Below, piece by piece: positions 1 to 7,915 of a DNA stretch of 58,237 bases. Location: the NCBI GenBank assembly GCA_017435905.1, contig JAFSEB010000054.1:1-58237 (forward strand). The letters are read 5' to 3'. Position numbers and translations under genes: made by a program. The DNA comes from Clostridia bacterium (GTDB taxonomy: Bacteria > Bacillota > Clostridia > Christensenellales > CAG-138). How positions within the stretch are numbered: position 1 is the first letter of the stretch; each line of letters opens with the position of its first letter. Under the pieces are notes generated by a model that worked only from the letters and a program-made list of their open reading frames with translations, made no database searches and was not told where the DNA came from.

Positions 1-2
1 AA

Positions 3-63
3 CTCCCTTTGTTTTAAGATAAAGATGCGGTCCGCCAACTGCAGCAAAGAAAAACAAAGGGAG
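3..63 (+). promoter_or_regulatory. IS200 left-end hairpin that sequesters the tnpA ribosome binding site
   Basis: Bases 3-15 (CTCCCTTTGTTTT) are perfectly complementary to 51-63. The 3' arm contains the AGGGAG part of the Shine-Dalgarno site for the ATG at 73. In characterised IS200 elements a 5' stem-loop of this kind blocks transposase translation and also serves as the recognition end. Here the pairing and the overlap with the SD site are seen directly; the function is inferred from the family. Confidence 0.65.
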
Positions 64-72
64 GTCATCCGA

Positions 73-506
73 ATGAACGACATGAATAGTTTATCGCACA
101 CGAGTTGGAATTGCAAATATCATATAGTATTTGCGCCGAAACACAGACGAAAGGTATTTTATGGAGAAAAAAGACGAGAGATAGGGGAGACATTAAGGAC
201 ATTATGTAACTGGAAAAAAACAAAATAGTAGGAGCAGAAGTATGCCCGGATCATGTACATATGTTGGTGGAAATACCACCAAAGGTATCAGTATCCAGTT
301 TTATGGGATATTTAAAAGGAAAGAGCAGCTTGATGATCTACGAAAAATATCCGGAACTAAGATATAAATACCGAAACAGGGAGTTTTGGTGTAGGGGGTA
401 TTATGTGGATACAGCAGGAAAGAATGCAAAGAAAAAAGAAGAATACATCCCACACCAGTTAGATGAAGATAAGGCAGGAGAACAGTTGACGATGGGGAAC
501 TTTTAA
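73..506 (+). pseudogene. tnpA: IS200-family Y1 transposase TnpA, frameshifted
   Basis: The N-terminal half (from ATG 73) reads SLSHTSWNCKYHIVFAPKHRR, the usual IS200 TnpA start, up to a stop at 226. The rest continues in the -1 frame with CPDHVHMLVEIPPK, which carries the HUH metal-binding pair, then SVSSFMGYLKGKSSLMIYEK, and ends at 506. The break falls in the A7 run at 214-220; restoring one A would give a continuous ORF of about 145 codons, the normal family length. No tyrosine-nucleophile defect is evident (YIPHQ region present). It is either a pseudogene or a gene depending on slippage at the A run. Start chosen at ATG 73, behind AAAGGGAGG. Confidence 0.8.
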
Positions 507-611
507 ACCCGTTTACGGGTAGCAAGTAACAAAACCTTCGCGGCTGGCGGATCGTACTTGCACGACGTGACGTGCATGCTAGTATTAGAGGGTTTTACCC
601 GTCTATGAAAA

Positions 612-632
612 TCCCCCGGCTTCGCCGGGGGA
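612..632 (+). repeat. GC-rich palindrome at the IS right end
   Basis: CCCCCGGC (613-620) and GCCGGGGG (624-631) form a perfect hairpin with a TTC loop, flanked by a T-A pair. The same arms, with the complementary GAA loop, occur again at 16879-16897, so this is a recurrent hairpin in the window. It may be the IS right-end hairpin, a terminator, or a REP-like element. Confidence 0.55.
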
Positions 633-646
633 CCATTATTTGGTTC

Positions 647-1309
647 TTAGTTGCTACACAGCTTCCAACCATTTTCGTTCAGCTCATATACAGCAGCAAT
701 TTCATCATCAATGCCAATCTCAATTCGAGTTGTGTTTGATGGCAGAACATAAACGCGATCATAATCGGTTTGCCCTCCTAAACTTCCTGCCTCCATTTTA
801 ACTTCGGGTAGCTTGTCATTCATGGTTACAATGCTTTCTTCCGCGCTTCCATCCATGTTAAACAGCAACCAATAGGTTTCATCCAGTTGTGGATGGGCAA
901 GATATTCAGCGCATAGAGCTGTTTCATAATCAAATGCTTTTTTAAATAAGAATGAAAACGGTGGAGTGATATACCATTTTCCTTCCTTCTTTAGCAGGAT
1001 ACTGGTGGAAATATTGTTTGTTCCTTTACGCGTTATAAACAGCGTTGATGTTTCACAATCTATCATCTGTTCATAGTCTGCCTCTCCAGGGCTTTTAACA
1101 TATGCATATGCAGCCAAAGGAGAGTCAAAACCGATCAAAGTAGTTTCAGGAACGATGAAGCTGCACAAAAATATTAGCAACGCATATCCCGCTCCAAGAA
1201 TGAGCCACGGAGTTTTTCTTTTACGCAGCCACTTCTGGAACGGCTTACAAGCGAACCACAGTCCTGCTAACACAGCAATCACAAACATGTTGCGAACAAT
1301 ACCAAACAT
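647..1309 (-). CDS. Hypothetical membrane protein behind an RHS fragment (candidate immunity protein)
   Basis: A protein of 220 residues that I do not recognise. Two hydrophobic segments near the N terminus (about residues 5-20 and 34-54) are separated by a basic stretch (KPFQKWLRKRKTP), followed by a soluble domain of about 165 residues, so it is probably membrane anchored. It lies 18 bases downstream of the truncated RHS gene on the same strand. That is where an immunity gene normally sits in RHS toxin modules, but the immunity role is positional inference only. The gene is less GC-rich than the core genes here, consistent with transfer. Confidence 0.6.
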   Translation of the reverse strand: MFGIVRNMFVIAVLAGLWFACKPFQKWLRKRKTPWLILGAGYALLIFLCSFIVPETTLIGFDSPLAAYAYVKSPGEADYEQMIDCETSTLFITRKGTNNISTSILLKKEGKWYITPPFSFLFKKAFDYETALCAEYLAHPQLDETYWLLFNMDGSAEESIVTMNDKLPEVKMEAGSLGGQTDYDRVYVLPSNTTRIEIGIDDEIAAVYELNENGWKLCSN

Positions 1310-1327
1310 CAGTAAAACCTCGCTCGT

Positions 1328-2293
1328 TTATTTGATCATAATGCTAGAACCGATTGCCGGTGCTGGGCATCTAATAACACTTGCACCATAAAATGCTCCT
1401 ATGATCATCGCAACAGGAATTAAATTAACTCTTACAGAAGCACTCTTTGTATAGCGTTTTTTCTTTTCAGTTTCATCACTTTTTGAACCCGTTAATCCAA
1501 CAGATAGATTTTTAAATGAAACATCCAATTCAGCGCTATAGCTCTTTGAACCAGCCCCAACCGAAATACCAGTACCAACAGACAGACTGTCCGCGGAACT
1601 AAATACATAGGCAGAAGCTGATGTTTTAAACGCATTAATACCGACACCGAAGTCAGCGCGCTTTCCGTTTATATTGTTTGAAAAAAATACAATTTGTGCA
1701 TCTGTTTTGCCAAAGGGCTCGCTATGACTAACCGAATCGCTTACTTCAAAAGAAATAACAGCATAGTTATATTCCTTCGTTATCGACTTTTCAACAACAG
1801 TTTCGCCACCGGCACCGAACAAACTGCCAAATAGTTCCCAAATATCTTCCCACGATTGTCCCAACACTTCTACTCTGCGCACCGGATTATTCCCACAATA
1901 CGCCCACATATTTCCGCCAAGCACACCCTGCCCGGTGGACATGTAAACGTCTGCGGAAATAAACCTGCAAACCTCGGGGTCATAATACCTTGTCATCAGG
2001 TAATACAGACCGGTTTCAACGTCGTAATAATAGCCTCGGTAACGGAAGGGATTGTCTGCGCCCAATGTGTTTGCCAAGGTGCCGGTGGTGGAGATCAGCT
2101 TGCCCCATGCATCGTAGGTATATTCTACCACGCGGTTGCCGCCTGCGTCCATAAGGCCAACTACGTCGTTCTGGCCATTTCTCAGATAGAAATACTCCGT
2201 TCCATTGTAATTGACGCTGATTACATCGCCGTTTGCGTCATAGCTGAACAGCAACGTCTTCTGCGGTGAAGTCTGCGCCATAAGAAGCCTGCC
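1328..2293 (-). pseudogene. RHS-repeat protein, 5'-truncated, with C-terminal variable domain
   Basis: Reading leftward from about 2293, the frame encodes the end of an RHS core: SYDANGD, EYTYDAWGKL, NPFRYRGYYYDVETGLYYL, TRYYDPEVCRFISAD. It then reaches the junction motif (GNNPVRRVEVLG, where families usually show DPxG). The rest, about 165 residues, is an unassigned variable tail rich in Ser/Gly with a late hydrophobic stretch (IPVAMIIGAFYGA). Complete RHS proteins exceed 1000 residues, so most of the gene is missing. The open frame runs on to 2506 but the extra part is antisense to the next gene and has no RHS similarity. Likely an orphan RHS tip. Confidence 0.75.
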
Positions 2294-2321
2294 GTATACG
2301 GGGCAGTAAAGGGTGAGTGCA

Positions 2322-2996
2322 ATGACGAAAAAACTGCTTTGCTGTCTCCTCATTCTGGGGCTGCTGCTTCCTGCGGCGGCCCTTGCGGAGGATGTCACGG
2401 CCTGCGAGCTGACGCTCAGCACGAGCCTGAACCCCCAAACGAACATCCTGACCCTTGAAGTACACATGACGAAAGTGCCGGCGATGCGCTTTATGCAGTT
2501 TTCCATCGCCTATAATGAAGAGGAGCTTACCTATGTGGAAGACTCCATCGCCTGCGGCATTTCCGCTCTTCCTTCGCCCACGCTGAATCACCTTGGCGGC
2601 GAACTGCTTTTTGCATGGGATGCGGTAACGGGCGTGGATGCGGAGGGCGTCGTTCTTCAGGCGGATTTCACCGTCAACAACGACAGCGGTCTTCTTGAGG
2701 AAACCGCTTTTTCGCCCGCCCTTGAGGCGCTTCATGCAGGCGCAGGCATCATCGGTGCGGCAGTCAGCACCAACTGGAGCGATACGCCTGCCGATATCAC
2801 CGTCAGCACCGGCTATCTTTACGGCGATGCCAACTGCGACGGCGAGTACAACATGCAGGATGCCGTGTTCCTTGCCGTCTGCGCAAAAGGAAAGGCTGCC
2901 ATCACTGCGGCAGGCAGGCTCAATGCTGCGATCGCCGCAGGCGCTGCACCCACCGTGCTTGATTCCCTGCGCCTTGCGAAAGGATTGGTGTTCTGA
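2322..2996 (+). CDS. Secreted protein with cohesin-like domain and C-terminal dockerin
   Basis: A protein of 224 residues. It starts with a signal peptide (KKLLCCLLILGLLLPAAALA), followed by a cohesin-like beta domain (about residues 25-150; pattern MQFSIAYNEEELTY ... GVVLQADFTVN). It ends in a type I dockerin whose first calcium repeat is intact (GDANCDGEYNMQDAVFLAV) while the second (LDSLRLAKGL) lacks the Asp/Asn ligands. Cohesin plus dockerin on one short chain suggests an adaptor that can bind and be bound. Start is the ATG at 2322 behind AAAGGG; a GTG at 2313 is in frame. The stop overlaps the next start, so the two genes are co-translated. Its upstream region is the broken RHS end. Confidence 0.7.
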   Translation: MTKKLLCCLLILGLLLPAAALAEDVTACELTLSTSLNPQTNILTLEVHMTKVPAMRFMQFSIAYNEEELTYVEDSIACGISALPSPTLNHLGGELLFAWDAVTGVDAEGVVLQADFTVNNDSGLLEETAFSPALEALHAGAGIIGAAVSTNWSDTPADITVSTGYLYGDANCDGEYNMQDAVFLAVCAKGKAAITAAGRLNAAIAAGAAPTVLDSLRLAKGLVF

Positions 2997-3955
2997 TGAA
3001 AAAAACGCTGTATCTTGTTATCTCGGCTTTGGCGGTGCTGCTTCTTTGCGGCACGGCTTTTGCGGAGGAAAAACCGCTTTCGATCGAAACGGCACAAAAC
3101 GGGAACACCGTTACCGTGGAGATCACCATCCCCGAAAACACGGGCACATGCATCATGCAGTTCGGCCTTGATTACGATCCCAAAGCGCTGACCATCACCA
3201 ACGCTGTGCCGGGCGGCATCCTGCAGGGTACCCTTGCGCCCCTTGTGAATCGCACGGAGGAAGGCGCCGTGTATTTCGTGTGGGATTCCCTTGACCCTTT
3301 GACGGCAGGCGGCAGCGTGCTGACGCTCACCTTTGAAGCGAAGAAGGAAGTGGAACTTGATTCCGTGGTGTCCTTCAAAACGGATTATGATTTCATCCTG
3401 CAGGATGGGAATTTTCAGGATGTTGCAGTAACCCCCGGTGCAAATGCGCCTGAAAGCACGCCCGGGGCAGGCGAAACCCCTGCGCCGGAAGCGAGCGAAG
3501 CGCCCGAACCCGATACGGAGCTGCCCGAAAGCGGCGAGGGAGAAGCACCCGAACCTACCGCAGCACCAACACCGCGCCCTGCCGCCATCGTGTTTGAAAC
3601 CACGGAGGTGAAGATCGAAGCAGGCAGCGAGCTGCAGCTTTCCCCGAAGCTGCAGGGAGCGGATACCACCAAGGAACCGCCCACCTACTACAGCAGCGAT
3701 GAATCCGTTGCCACGGTGGATGAAAACGGCAACGTGACCGCAAAAGGCCCCGGCACCGCCACCATTACCGCCATCACCACGGATGGCACTGCCAGCGGCG
3801 AAATGACCGTGACCGTGGAAGGGGAAGCGGTGATCGAGACCATCGGCGGCAGAAATGCCGGAATGCCCAGCGAGGCGAAGTGGCTTTTGATCGCAGCGGC
3901 GGCGCTGATCCTCATCGCAGGCGGCGCATTCCTGTTCCTGAAAAAGAAAGCATAA
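2996..3955 (+). CDS. Membrane-anchored cohesin-like / BIG2 surface protein
   Basis: A protein of 319 residues. In order: a signal peptide ending AFA-EE, a cohesin-like domain (about 27-150; CIMQFGLDYDPKALTITN, GGSVLTLTFEAKK), a Pro/Glu/Ala-rich spacer (about 150-198), a BIG2 Ig-like domain (about 200-280; YYSSDESVATVDENGNVTA), and a C-terminal transmembrane helix followed by KKKA. The architecture fits an outward-facing domain tethered to the membrane through a wall-spanning spacer. It overlaps the preceding cohesin-dockerin gene by one base, so the two are probably partners. Cohesin assignment rests on pattern, not on a profile search. Confidence 0.7.
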   Translation: MKKTLYLVISALAVLLLCGTAFAEEKPLSIETAQNGNTVTVEITIPENTGTCIMQFGLDYDPKALTITNAVPGGILQGTLAPLVNRTEEGAVYFVWDSLDPLTAGGSVLTLTFEAKKEVELDSVVSFKTDYDFILQDGNFQDVAVTPGANAPESTPGAGETPAPEASEAPEPDTELPESGEGEAPEPTAAPTPRPAAIVFETTEVKIEAGSELQLSPKLQGADTTKEPPTYYSSDESVATVDENGNVTAKGPGTATITAITTDGTASGEMTVTVEGEAVIETIGGRNAGMPSEAKWLLIAAAALILIAGGAFLFLKKKA

Positions 3956-3970
3956 CGAAAGAAAACATGA

Positions 3971-4002
3971 AAAATGCGCTGTTCCTGCGAACAGCGCATT
4001 TT
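3971..4002. terminator. Bidirectional terminator between convergent genes
   Basis: AAAATGCGCTGTTC (3971-3984) pairs perfectly with 3989-4002 around a CTGC loop. A and T tails on the two sides allow it to serve both the cohesin operon and the converging MFS gene. Confidence 0.85.
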
Positions 4003-4017
4003 GTATGCAATTTCCGA

Positions 4018-5574
4018 TCAATCCGCATCGAAGGCTTCAAGCTTGTTTGCAGGTGCATTCGGGCGGCTGTCGCCATGCTTGACGAAAAGCATCGTCAGGA
4101 AGGCGATGGCAACGAAAACGGTCGCATAGGGGAACAGTGTGGTCATGCCAAGGTGATCCATCATCAGACCGCTCAGGTAGGGGGTGAAGGTCTGCGCAGC
4201 CATGCTGGCGGTGTAGTAGAAGCCGGTGTATTTACCCACATCGCCGCCCCGGGAAAGCTCCACCACCATGGGGAAGCTGTTCACGTTGATGGTCGCCCAG
4301 CCCATGCCGGCGAGGACGAACATGCAGTTCATCAGCAGGGCGCTGCTGCCTTCACGGAGGAAGGATGCGATGAAGAAAGAGGTCGCAAGCATCACGATGC
4401 CGGCAAGGATGGTCTTCTTCCGGCCGATCTTCGATGCTACAAAGCCTACGGGCAGGTAGGAGATGATGGCGGCAATGTTTGCAAGCAGCAGCGTGGTGTT
4501 GTAGTCAAGGTCCAGCACCTTGCCTGCATAAACGGAATACTTGGAGGTGACGGCGTTGTAGCCCATAAACCAGAACACCACCGATGCAAGGATCAACAGC
4601 AGGGAGGTGCGTTCAGCGGGGGAAAGGGGGCGCTTGGCGGTATCGCCGGCTGCATCGTCGGGCAGCTCATCGATGTGATAGCGGCGGCTGTCCGCTTCCA
4701 TTTCCGCAACGAAACGGGGCTCCCTTACGGTGAGCATGAACACCGCAAGGCTGATGAGCATGATCAGCGCCACGATGGAGAAGAAGGGCGTGTAGGTCAT
4801 AAGCGCATTTTTCGCAGCACCTGTGTTGAATACGATGCCAAGACCAAGCACGAGGATGCCGCCTGCGGTGCCCATCAGGTTGATGACGGCGTTGGCCTTG
4901 GAACGAAGGGGCTTGATGGTCACATCCGGCATCAGCGCCACAGCAGGGGAGCGGAAGGTGGCCATGGAAATGAGCGCCATCAGCAGCACCACGATGAATA
5001 CGATGAGGGGCAGGGGATCCGCCTTTGTCTGTGCGTTTGCGTAAGCCTGCCTTGCAGGTACCACATAGTTGGTGTAATCCGCATTGGTCACAAATGCGCC
5101 GTTTTCTTCGATCTGCACGGTGATGGCGGCAAAATCGGCTTTTTCGAAGGTGTCCTGCAGAACGAAGGCCTCGCCTGCAGGGGTCTCAAGGGTCTCGCTG
5201 CCCACCGCATCGTATAGCACCTCAAGGGCGGCAGGATCATCGATGGCGGAGACCGCTTCGATGCGCTTGAGCTGCATCCCGTCCGCAAAGGAAAGTGCCA
5301 CGAGGGCGATCACGGCGGCAACGGTGCCAAAGAGGATGAAGGGCGTGCGGCGCCCCATTTTGTGGCGGCACTTATCGCTGAGGGCGCCGAACAGGGGCAG
5401 CATGAAGAGCGCAAACACATTGTCAAGCGCCATGATGATGCCGGAATTGGCCTGGGTCATGCCGAATTTATCCGTCAGGATCTTCGGGATGATGGTATCG
5501 TATGCCTGCCAGAAGGTGCAGATGAGGAAAAAGGCAAAGCCGACAAGGATGGTGCGTTTGTAATTGAGCTTCAT
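4018..5574 (-). CDS. MFS transporter (SLC45/GPH-like sugar permease type)
   Basis: A protein of 518 residues with about twelve transmembrane segments. The N-terminal half shows QAYDTIIPKIL and FGALSDKCRHKMGRRTPFI, the intracellular GxxSDxxxxxxGRR signature of the MFS. A soluble insertion of about 85 residues (from near residue 95) splits the usual TM3-TM4 spacing; it contains a VQIEENGAFV stretch and probably lies outside the membrane. The closest overall pattern is the SLC45/GPH-type sugar transporters; substrate cannot be read. It stands alone, divergent from asparaginase, and ends at a shared terminator. Start ATG 5574, with a GGAGG sequence just upstream. Confidence 0.8.
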   Translation of the reverse strand: MKLNYKRTILVGFAFFLICTFWQAYDTIIPKILTDKFGMTQANSGIIMALDNVFALFMLPLFGALSDKCRHKMGRRTPFILFGTVAAVIALVALSFADGMQLKRIEAVSAIDDPAALEVLYDAVGSETLETPAGEAFVLQDTFEKADFAAITVQIEENGAFVTNADYTNYVVPARQAYANAQTKADPLPLIVFIVVLLMALISMATFRSPAVALMPDVTIKPLRSKANAVINLMGTAGGILVLGLGIVFNTGAAKNALMTYTPFFSIVALIMLISLAVFMLTVREPRFVAEMEADSRRYHIDELPDDAAGDTAKRPLSPAERTSLLLILASVVFWFMGYNAVTSKYSVYAGKVLDLDYNTTLLLANIAAIISYLPVGFVASKIGRKKTILAGIVMLATSFFIASFLREGSSALLMNCMFVLAGMGWATINVNSFPMVVELSRGGDVGKYTGFYYTASMAAQTFTPYLSGLMMDHLGMTTLFPYATVFVAIAFLTMLFVKHGDSRPNAPANKLEAFDAD

Positions 5575-5718
5575 GTGTATCCTCCGGAATCATAGAGTGA
5601 AAAATGCTGCTGATGACCTGCGAACGCCTGTGTGCGGCGCATAACGTAAACTGATAAACCATTTCATATCATAACATTTGGCATGAAAAAATAACAGGGG
5701 TATTTTGGGCTTTTTTGG

Positions 5719-5747
5719 TTGCCTCGGGTATGGCTTGCTGATACAAT
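5719..5747 (+). promoter_or_regulatory. Promoter of the asparaginase gene
   Basis: TTGCCT (5719-5724), a 17-base spacer and TACAAT (5742-5747), 38 bases before the start codon. Confidence 0.65.
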
Positions 5748-5784
5748 CAAATCAGATCCAGTATGAAAATGGGAGTATTATATC

Positions 5785-6768
5785 ATGAAAAAAAGGATTC
5801 GCCTGATCGCGACCGGCGGCACCATTGCCTGTATGCCCACAGAGCACGGCCTTGCACCGGGTCTTGATGCGGCGGCGCTGCTGCAGTATGTCAATGCGGA
5901 CACCGCCAATGTAGACTGCATCGATCTTTTCAATATGGACAGTTCCAACGTGCAGCCGGAAGAATGGCGCAAGATCGCAGAGGAAGTCGTCCGCACCGCC
6001 GAAGAATACGAGGGTATCGTGATCACCCACGGCACGGATACCATGGCGTATACCGCCTCCATGCTCAGCTTCATGCTCCGGGGCATCCATATCCCCGTGG
6101 TGCTGACAGGCTCCCAGTATCCCATCGCCTATCCCGATTCCGACGGGCGCAAAAACCTGCTCAATGCGCTGCTTGCGGCGGAGGAATTGCCCGGCGGCGT
6201 CTACATTGCCTTCGGCAATGCCATCATCAAGGGCTGCCGTGCGGTCAAAACACGCACCACCTCCCTCGATGCCTTTGAATCCATCAACTATCCCTATGTG
6301 GGCATGGTGGCAAACGGCCGCTGCTACCGCCTTGCGGAGCAAAGCGTGCCGGAAGAAGCATCGTTCTCCTTTGCCCTTGACCCCTGCGTGGCGCTGATCA
6401 AGCTGGTGCCTGGCACAAGCCCTGCGCTGCTTGAAAGCCTTCTTGACTGCGACATCCACGGCGTGGTGGTGGAGGCTTTCGGCCTTGGCGGCATGCACAA
6501 TTTCCGCCGTGACCATACGGAAAGCATCCGCAGGCTCATTGCGGCGGGCATTCCCGTGGTGCTCACCTCCCAGTGCCTTTACGAAGCCAGCACGCCGGAT
6601 ATCTACGAGGTCAGCCAGGCGCTGCGTGATGCAGGCGTCATCTCCGCCCGTGATATGACCACGGAAGCTGCCGTCACAAAGCTGATGTGGGTCATGGGGC
6701 AGACCGAAGACCCGGAGGAGATCCGCGCCCTGATGCGCAAAAACCTTTGCGGCGAGATCATGGAGTAA
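5785..6768 (+). CDS. ansA: L-asparaginase, type I-like
   Basis: A protein of 327 residues that hydrolyses L-asparagine to aspartate and ammonia. The first catalytic-threonine motif TGGTIA lies at residues 10-15 and the second, ITHGTDTMAYTAS, at about 78-90. No signal peptide is present, which fits a cytoplasmic type I enzyme. YPDSDGRKNL and the late segment VVVEAFGLGGMHNF match the family. Length is normal. It has its own promoter and is followed by a strong terminator, so it is monocistronic. Start ATG 5785 is behind a weak GGGAG (5770-5774). Confidence 0.92.
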   Translation: MKKRIRLIATGGTIACMPTEHGLAPGLDAAALLQYVNADTANVDCIDLFNMDSSNVQPEEWRKIAEEVVRTAEEYEGIVITHGTDTMAYTASMLSFMLRGIHIPVVLTGSQYPIAYPDSDGRKNLLNALLAAEELPGGVYIAFGNAIIKGCRAVKTRTTSLDAFESINYPYVGMVANGRCYRLAEQSVPEEASFSFALDPCVALIKLVPGTSPALLESLLDCDIHGVVVEAFGLGGMHNFRRDHTESIRRLIAAGIPVVLTSQCLYEASTPDIYEVSQALRDAGVISARDMTTEAAVTKLMWVMGQTEDPEEIRALMRKNLCGEIME

Positions 6769-6776
6769 AAAACAGG

Positions 6777-6816
6777 AAAGCCATGGCGGCTGTAACTGCC
6801 ATGGCTTTATTTTTTT
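6777..6816 (+). terminator. Terminator after asparaginase
   Basis: AAAGCCATGGC (6777-6787) pairs with GCCATGGCTTT (6798-6808), followed by a T tract. Confidence 0.85.
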
Positions 6817-6843
6817 GAATAATTCGCTATGGTATGATATAAT
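6815..6843 (+). promoter_or_regulatory. Promoter of the Nudix gene
   Basis: TTGAAT (6815-6820), 17 bases, TATAAT (6838-6843). The -35 box overlaps the T tract of the preceding terminator. Confidence 0.7.
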
Positions 6844-6891
6844 CTGCAGAAATAACATTGCATGCATGCGGCGTTTCGGGAGGTGAGGCGG

Positions 6892-7311
6892 ATGGCAAAG
6901 GAAAAATCGTGCGGTGCGGTGGTATTCACACGGGAAAACGGCGAGATCCGCTTCCTTTTGATCCGCAACCTTGCCGGCACATACGGTTTCCCGAAAGGGC
7001 ATGTGGAAGGCAGCGAAACGGAAAAGGAAACGGCGCTTCGGGAAGTGTATGAAGAAGTGGGACTTCGTGTCAGCCTTCTTGACGGCTTTCGCACGGAGGA
7101 GACATATTATCTTCCCGGCAGGCGTGATACCTTAAAAAAGGTGGTCTATTTTCTCGGCGAGTATCACGATCAAACCTTCCGCCATCAGGAAACGGAGCTT
7201 TCCGATGCGGTTTTGACGGATTACGATACCGCCATGTCGCTGTTCCGCTTTGACAATACAAGGCGTGTGTTAACGGAAGCCAGGGATTTCCTTTTAAAGC
7301 AGGAAAAATAA
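6892..7311 (+). CDS. Nudix hydrolase
   Basis: A single-domain Nudix protein of 139 residues. The Nudix box is complete: GHVEGSETEKETALREVYEE followed by VGL. The segment before it (CGAVVFTRENGEIRFLLIRN, then YGFPKGH) is typical of bacterial Ap4A hydrolase/MutT-like enzymes that clean up nucleotide diphosphate derivatives. Substrate is not determinable. Start placed at ATG 6892, directly behind GGGAGGTGAGG; an in-frame ATG at 6862 lacks a binding site. It is flanked by its own promoter and terminator. Confidence 0.88.
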   Translation: MAKEKSCGAVVFTRENGEIRFLLIRNLAGTYGFPKGHVEGSETEKETALREVYEEVGLRVSLLDGFRTEETYYLPGRRDTLKKVVYFLGEYHDQTFRHQETELSDAVLTDYDTAMSLFRFDNTRRVLTEARDFLLKQEK

Positions 7312-7326
7312 GGCATATTGAAAAAG

Positions 7327-7358
7327 AAAAAAGCCAAAGCACGTGCTTCGGCTTTTTT
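7327..7358. terminator. Bidirectional terminator between Nudix and MarR genes
   Basis: AAAAAAGCC (7327-7335) pairs with GGCTTTTTT (7350-7358), with an inner AAGCAC/GTGCTT stem. A and T tracts on the two sides serve both convergent genes. Confidence 0.85.
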
Positions 7359-7372
7359 GTTTGATCGGTTGT

Positions 7373-7825
7373 TCAGCTGTCGAGCCTTTCACGGAAGGCT
7401 CGCATGCTTTTGTTCATGCGGCGCAGCATATCAAGCGCATCCGCACGTTCATCGCCGCTGAAATCCTCCAGCAGGGTAGTAAAGAACATTTCAAAATCAA
7501 TATCGCACCAACGGGCATAATCCTGCCCCTTCTGCGTCAGCGTGATGCGGATGCAGCGGGTATCCTTCTTATCCCGTACACGCTTGATGAAGCCGGTGCT
7601 TTCCAGCCGCCGAAGCGATACGCCCACGGAGGCTTTCGTGATGTTGAGGTGCTCTGCCAGCTCATTCTGTGTGGGTGTGCCGAGGGTGCGCACCGCAAAA
7701 AGCAGCTGCGGCTGGCCGGGGTAAAGACCGTATTTTCTCAGCGTGCGCTGCATGCAAAGATTGTAGATATGCAGGAGCGACTGAAATTCTCGCCCGGCTT
7801 CTGCGGTCAGTTCTTCCCGTGTCAT
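7373..7825 (-). CDS. MarR-family transcriptional regulator
   Basis: A protein of 150 residues with the MarR winged helix: recognition region TQNELAEHLNITKASVGVSL, then wing RRLESTGFIKRVRDKKDTRC, then ITLTQKG. It is likely a dimeric repressor responding to small ligands. Start set at the ATG at 7825, preceded by GGGAG; upstream in-frame ATGs give a 32-residue extension without family resemblance. It is divergent from the malQ-glgP fusion, and the 158-base gap contains a palindromic operator, but that palindrome looks LacI-type, not MarR-type. Ligand unknown. Confidence 0.85.
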   Translation of the reverse strand: MTREELTAEAGREFQSLLHIYNLCMQRTLRKYGLYPGQPQLLFAVRTLGTPTQNELAEHLNITKASVGVSLRRLESTGFIKRVRDKKDTRCIRITLTQKGQDYARWCDIDFEMFFTTLLEDFSGDERADALDMLRRMNKSMRAFRERLDS

Positions 7826-7915
7826 ATGCGCATCTCCCATCATTTGGATGGAATCATTATCGGTCGAAGTGCACACTTTGTCAATTGAAAAGTGAAGATT
7901 TTTGGATTTTGATAA

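Larger units (their letters stand above)
1..632 (+). mobile_element. IS200/IS605-type insertion sequence (single tnpA, degenerate)
   Basis: A Y1-type transposase reading frame lies between a long left-end hairpin (3-63) and a right-end GC palindrome (612-632). There is no tnpB accessory gene, which is the IS200 organisation. The left tip may lie just outside the window. The transposase frame is broken (see the pseudogene entry), so the element is probably immobile unless slippage restores the frame. It abuts a truncated RHS gene, which suggests an unstable accessory region. Confidence 0.75.

Noticed and set aside
2294..2506. N-terminal part of the RHS frame
   Set aside because: It is antisense to the signal peptide and cohesin coding region and shows no RHS pattern.
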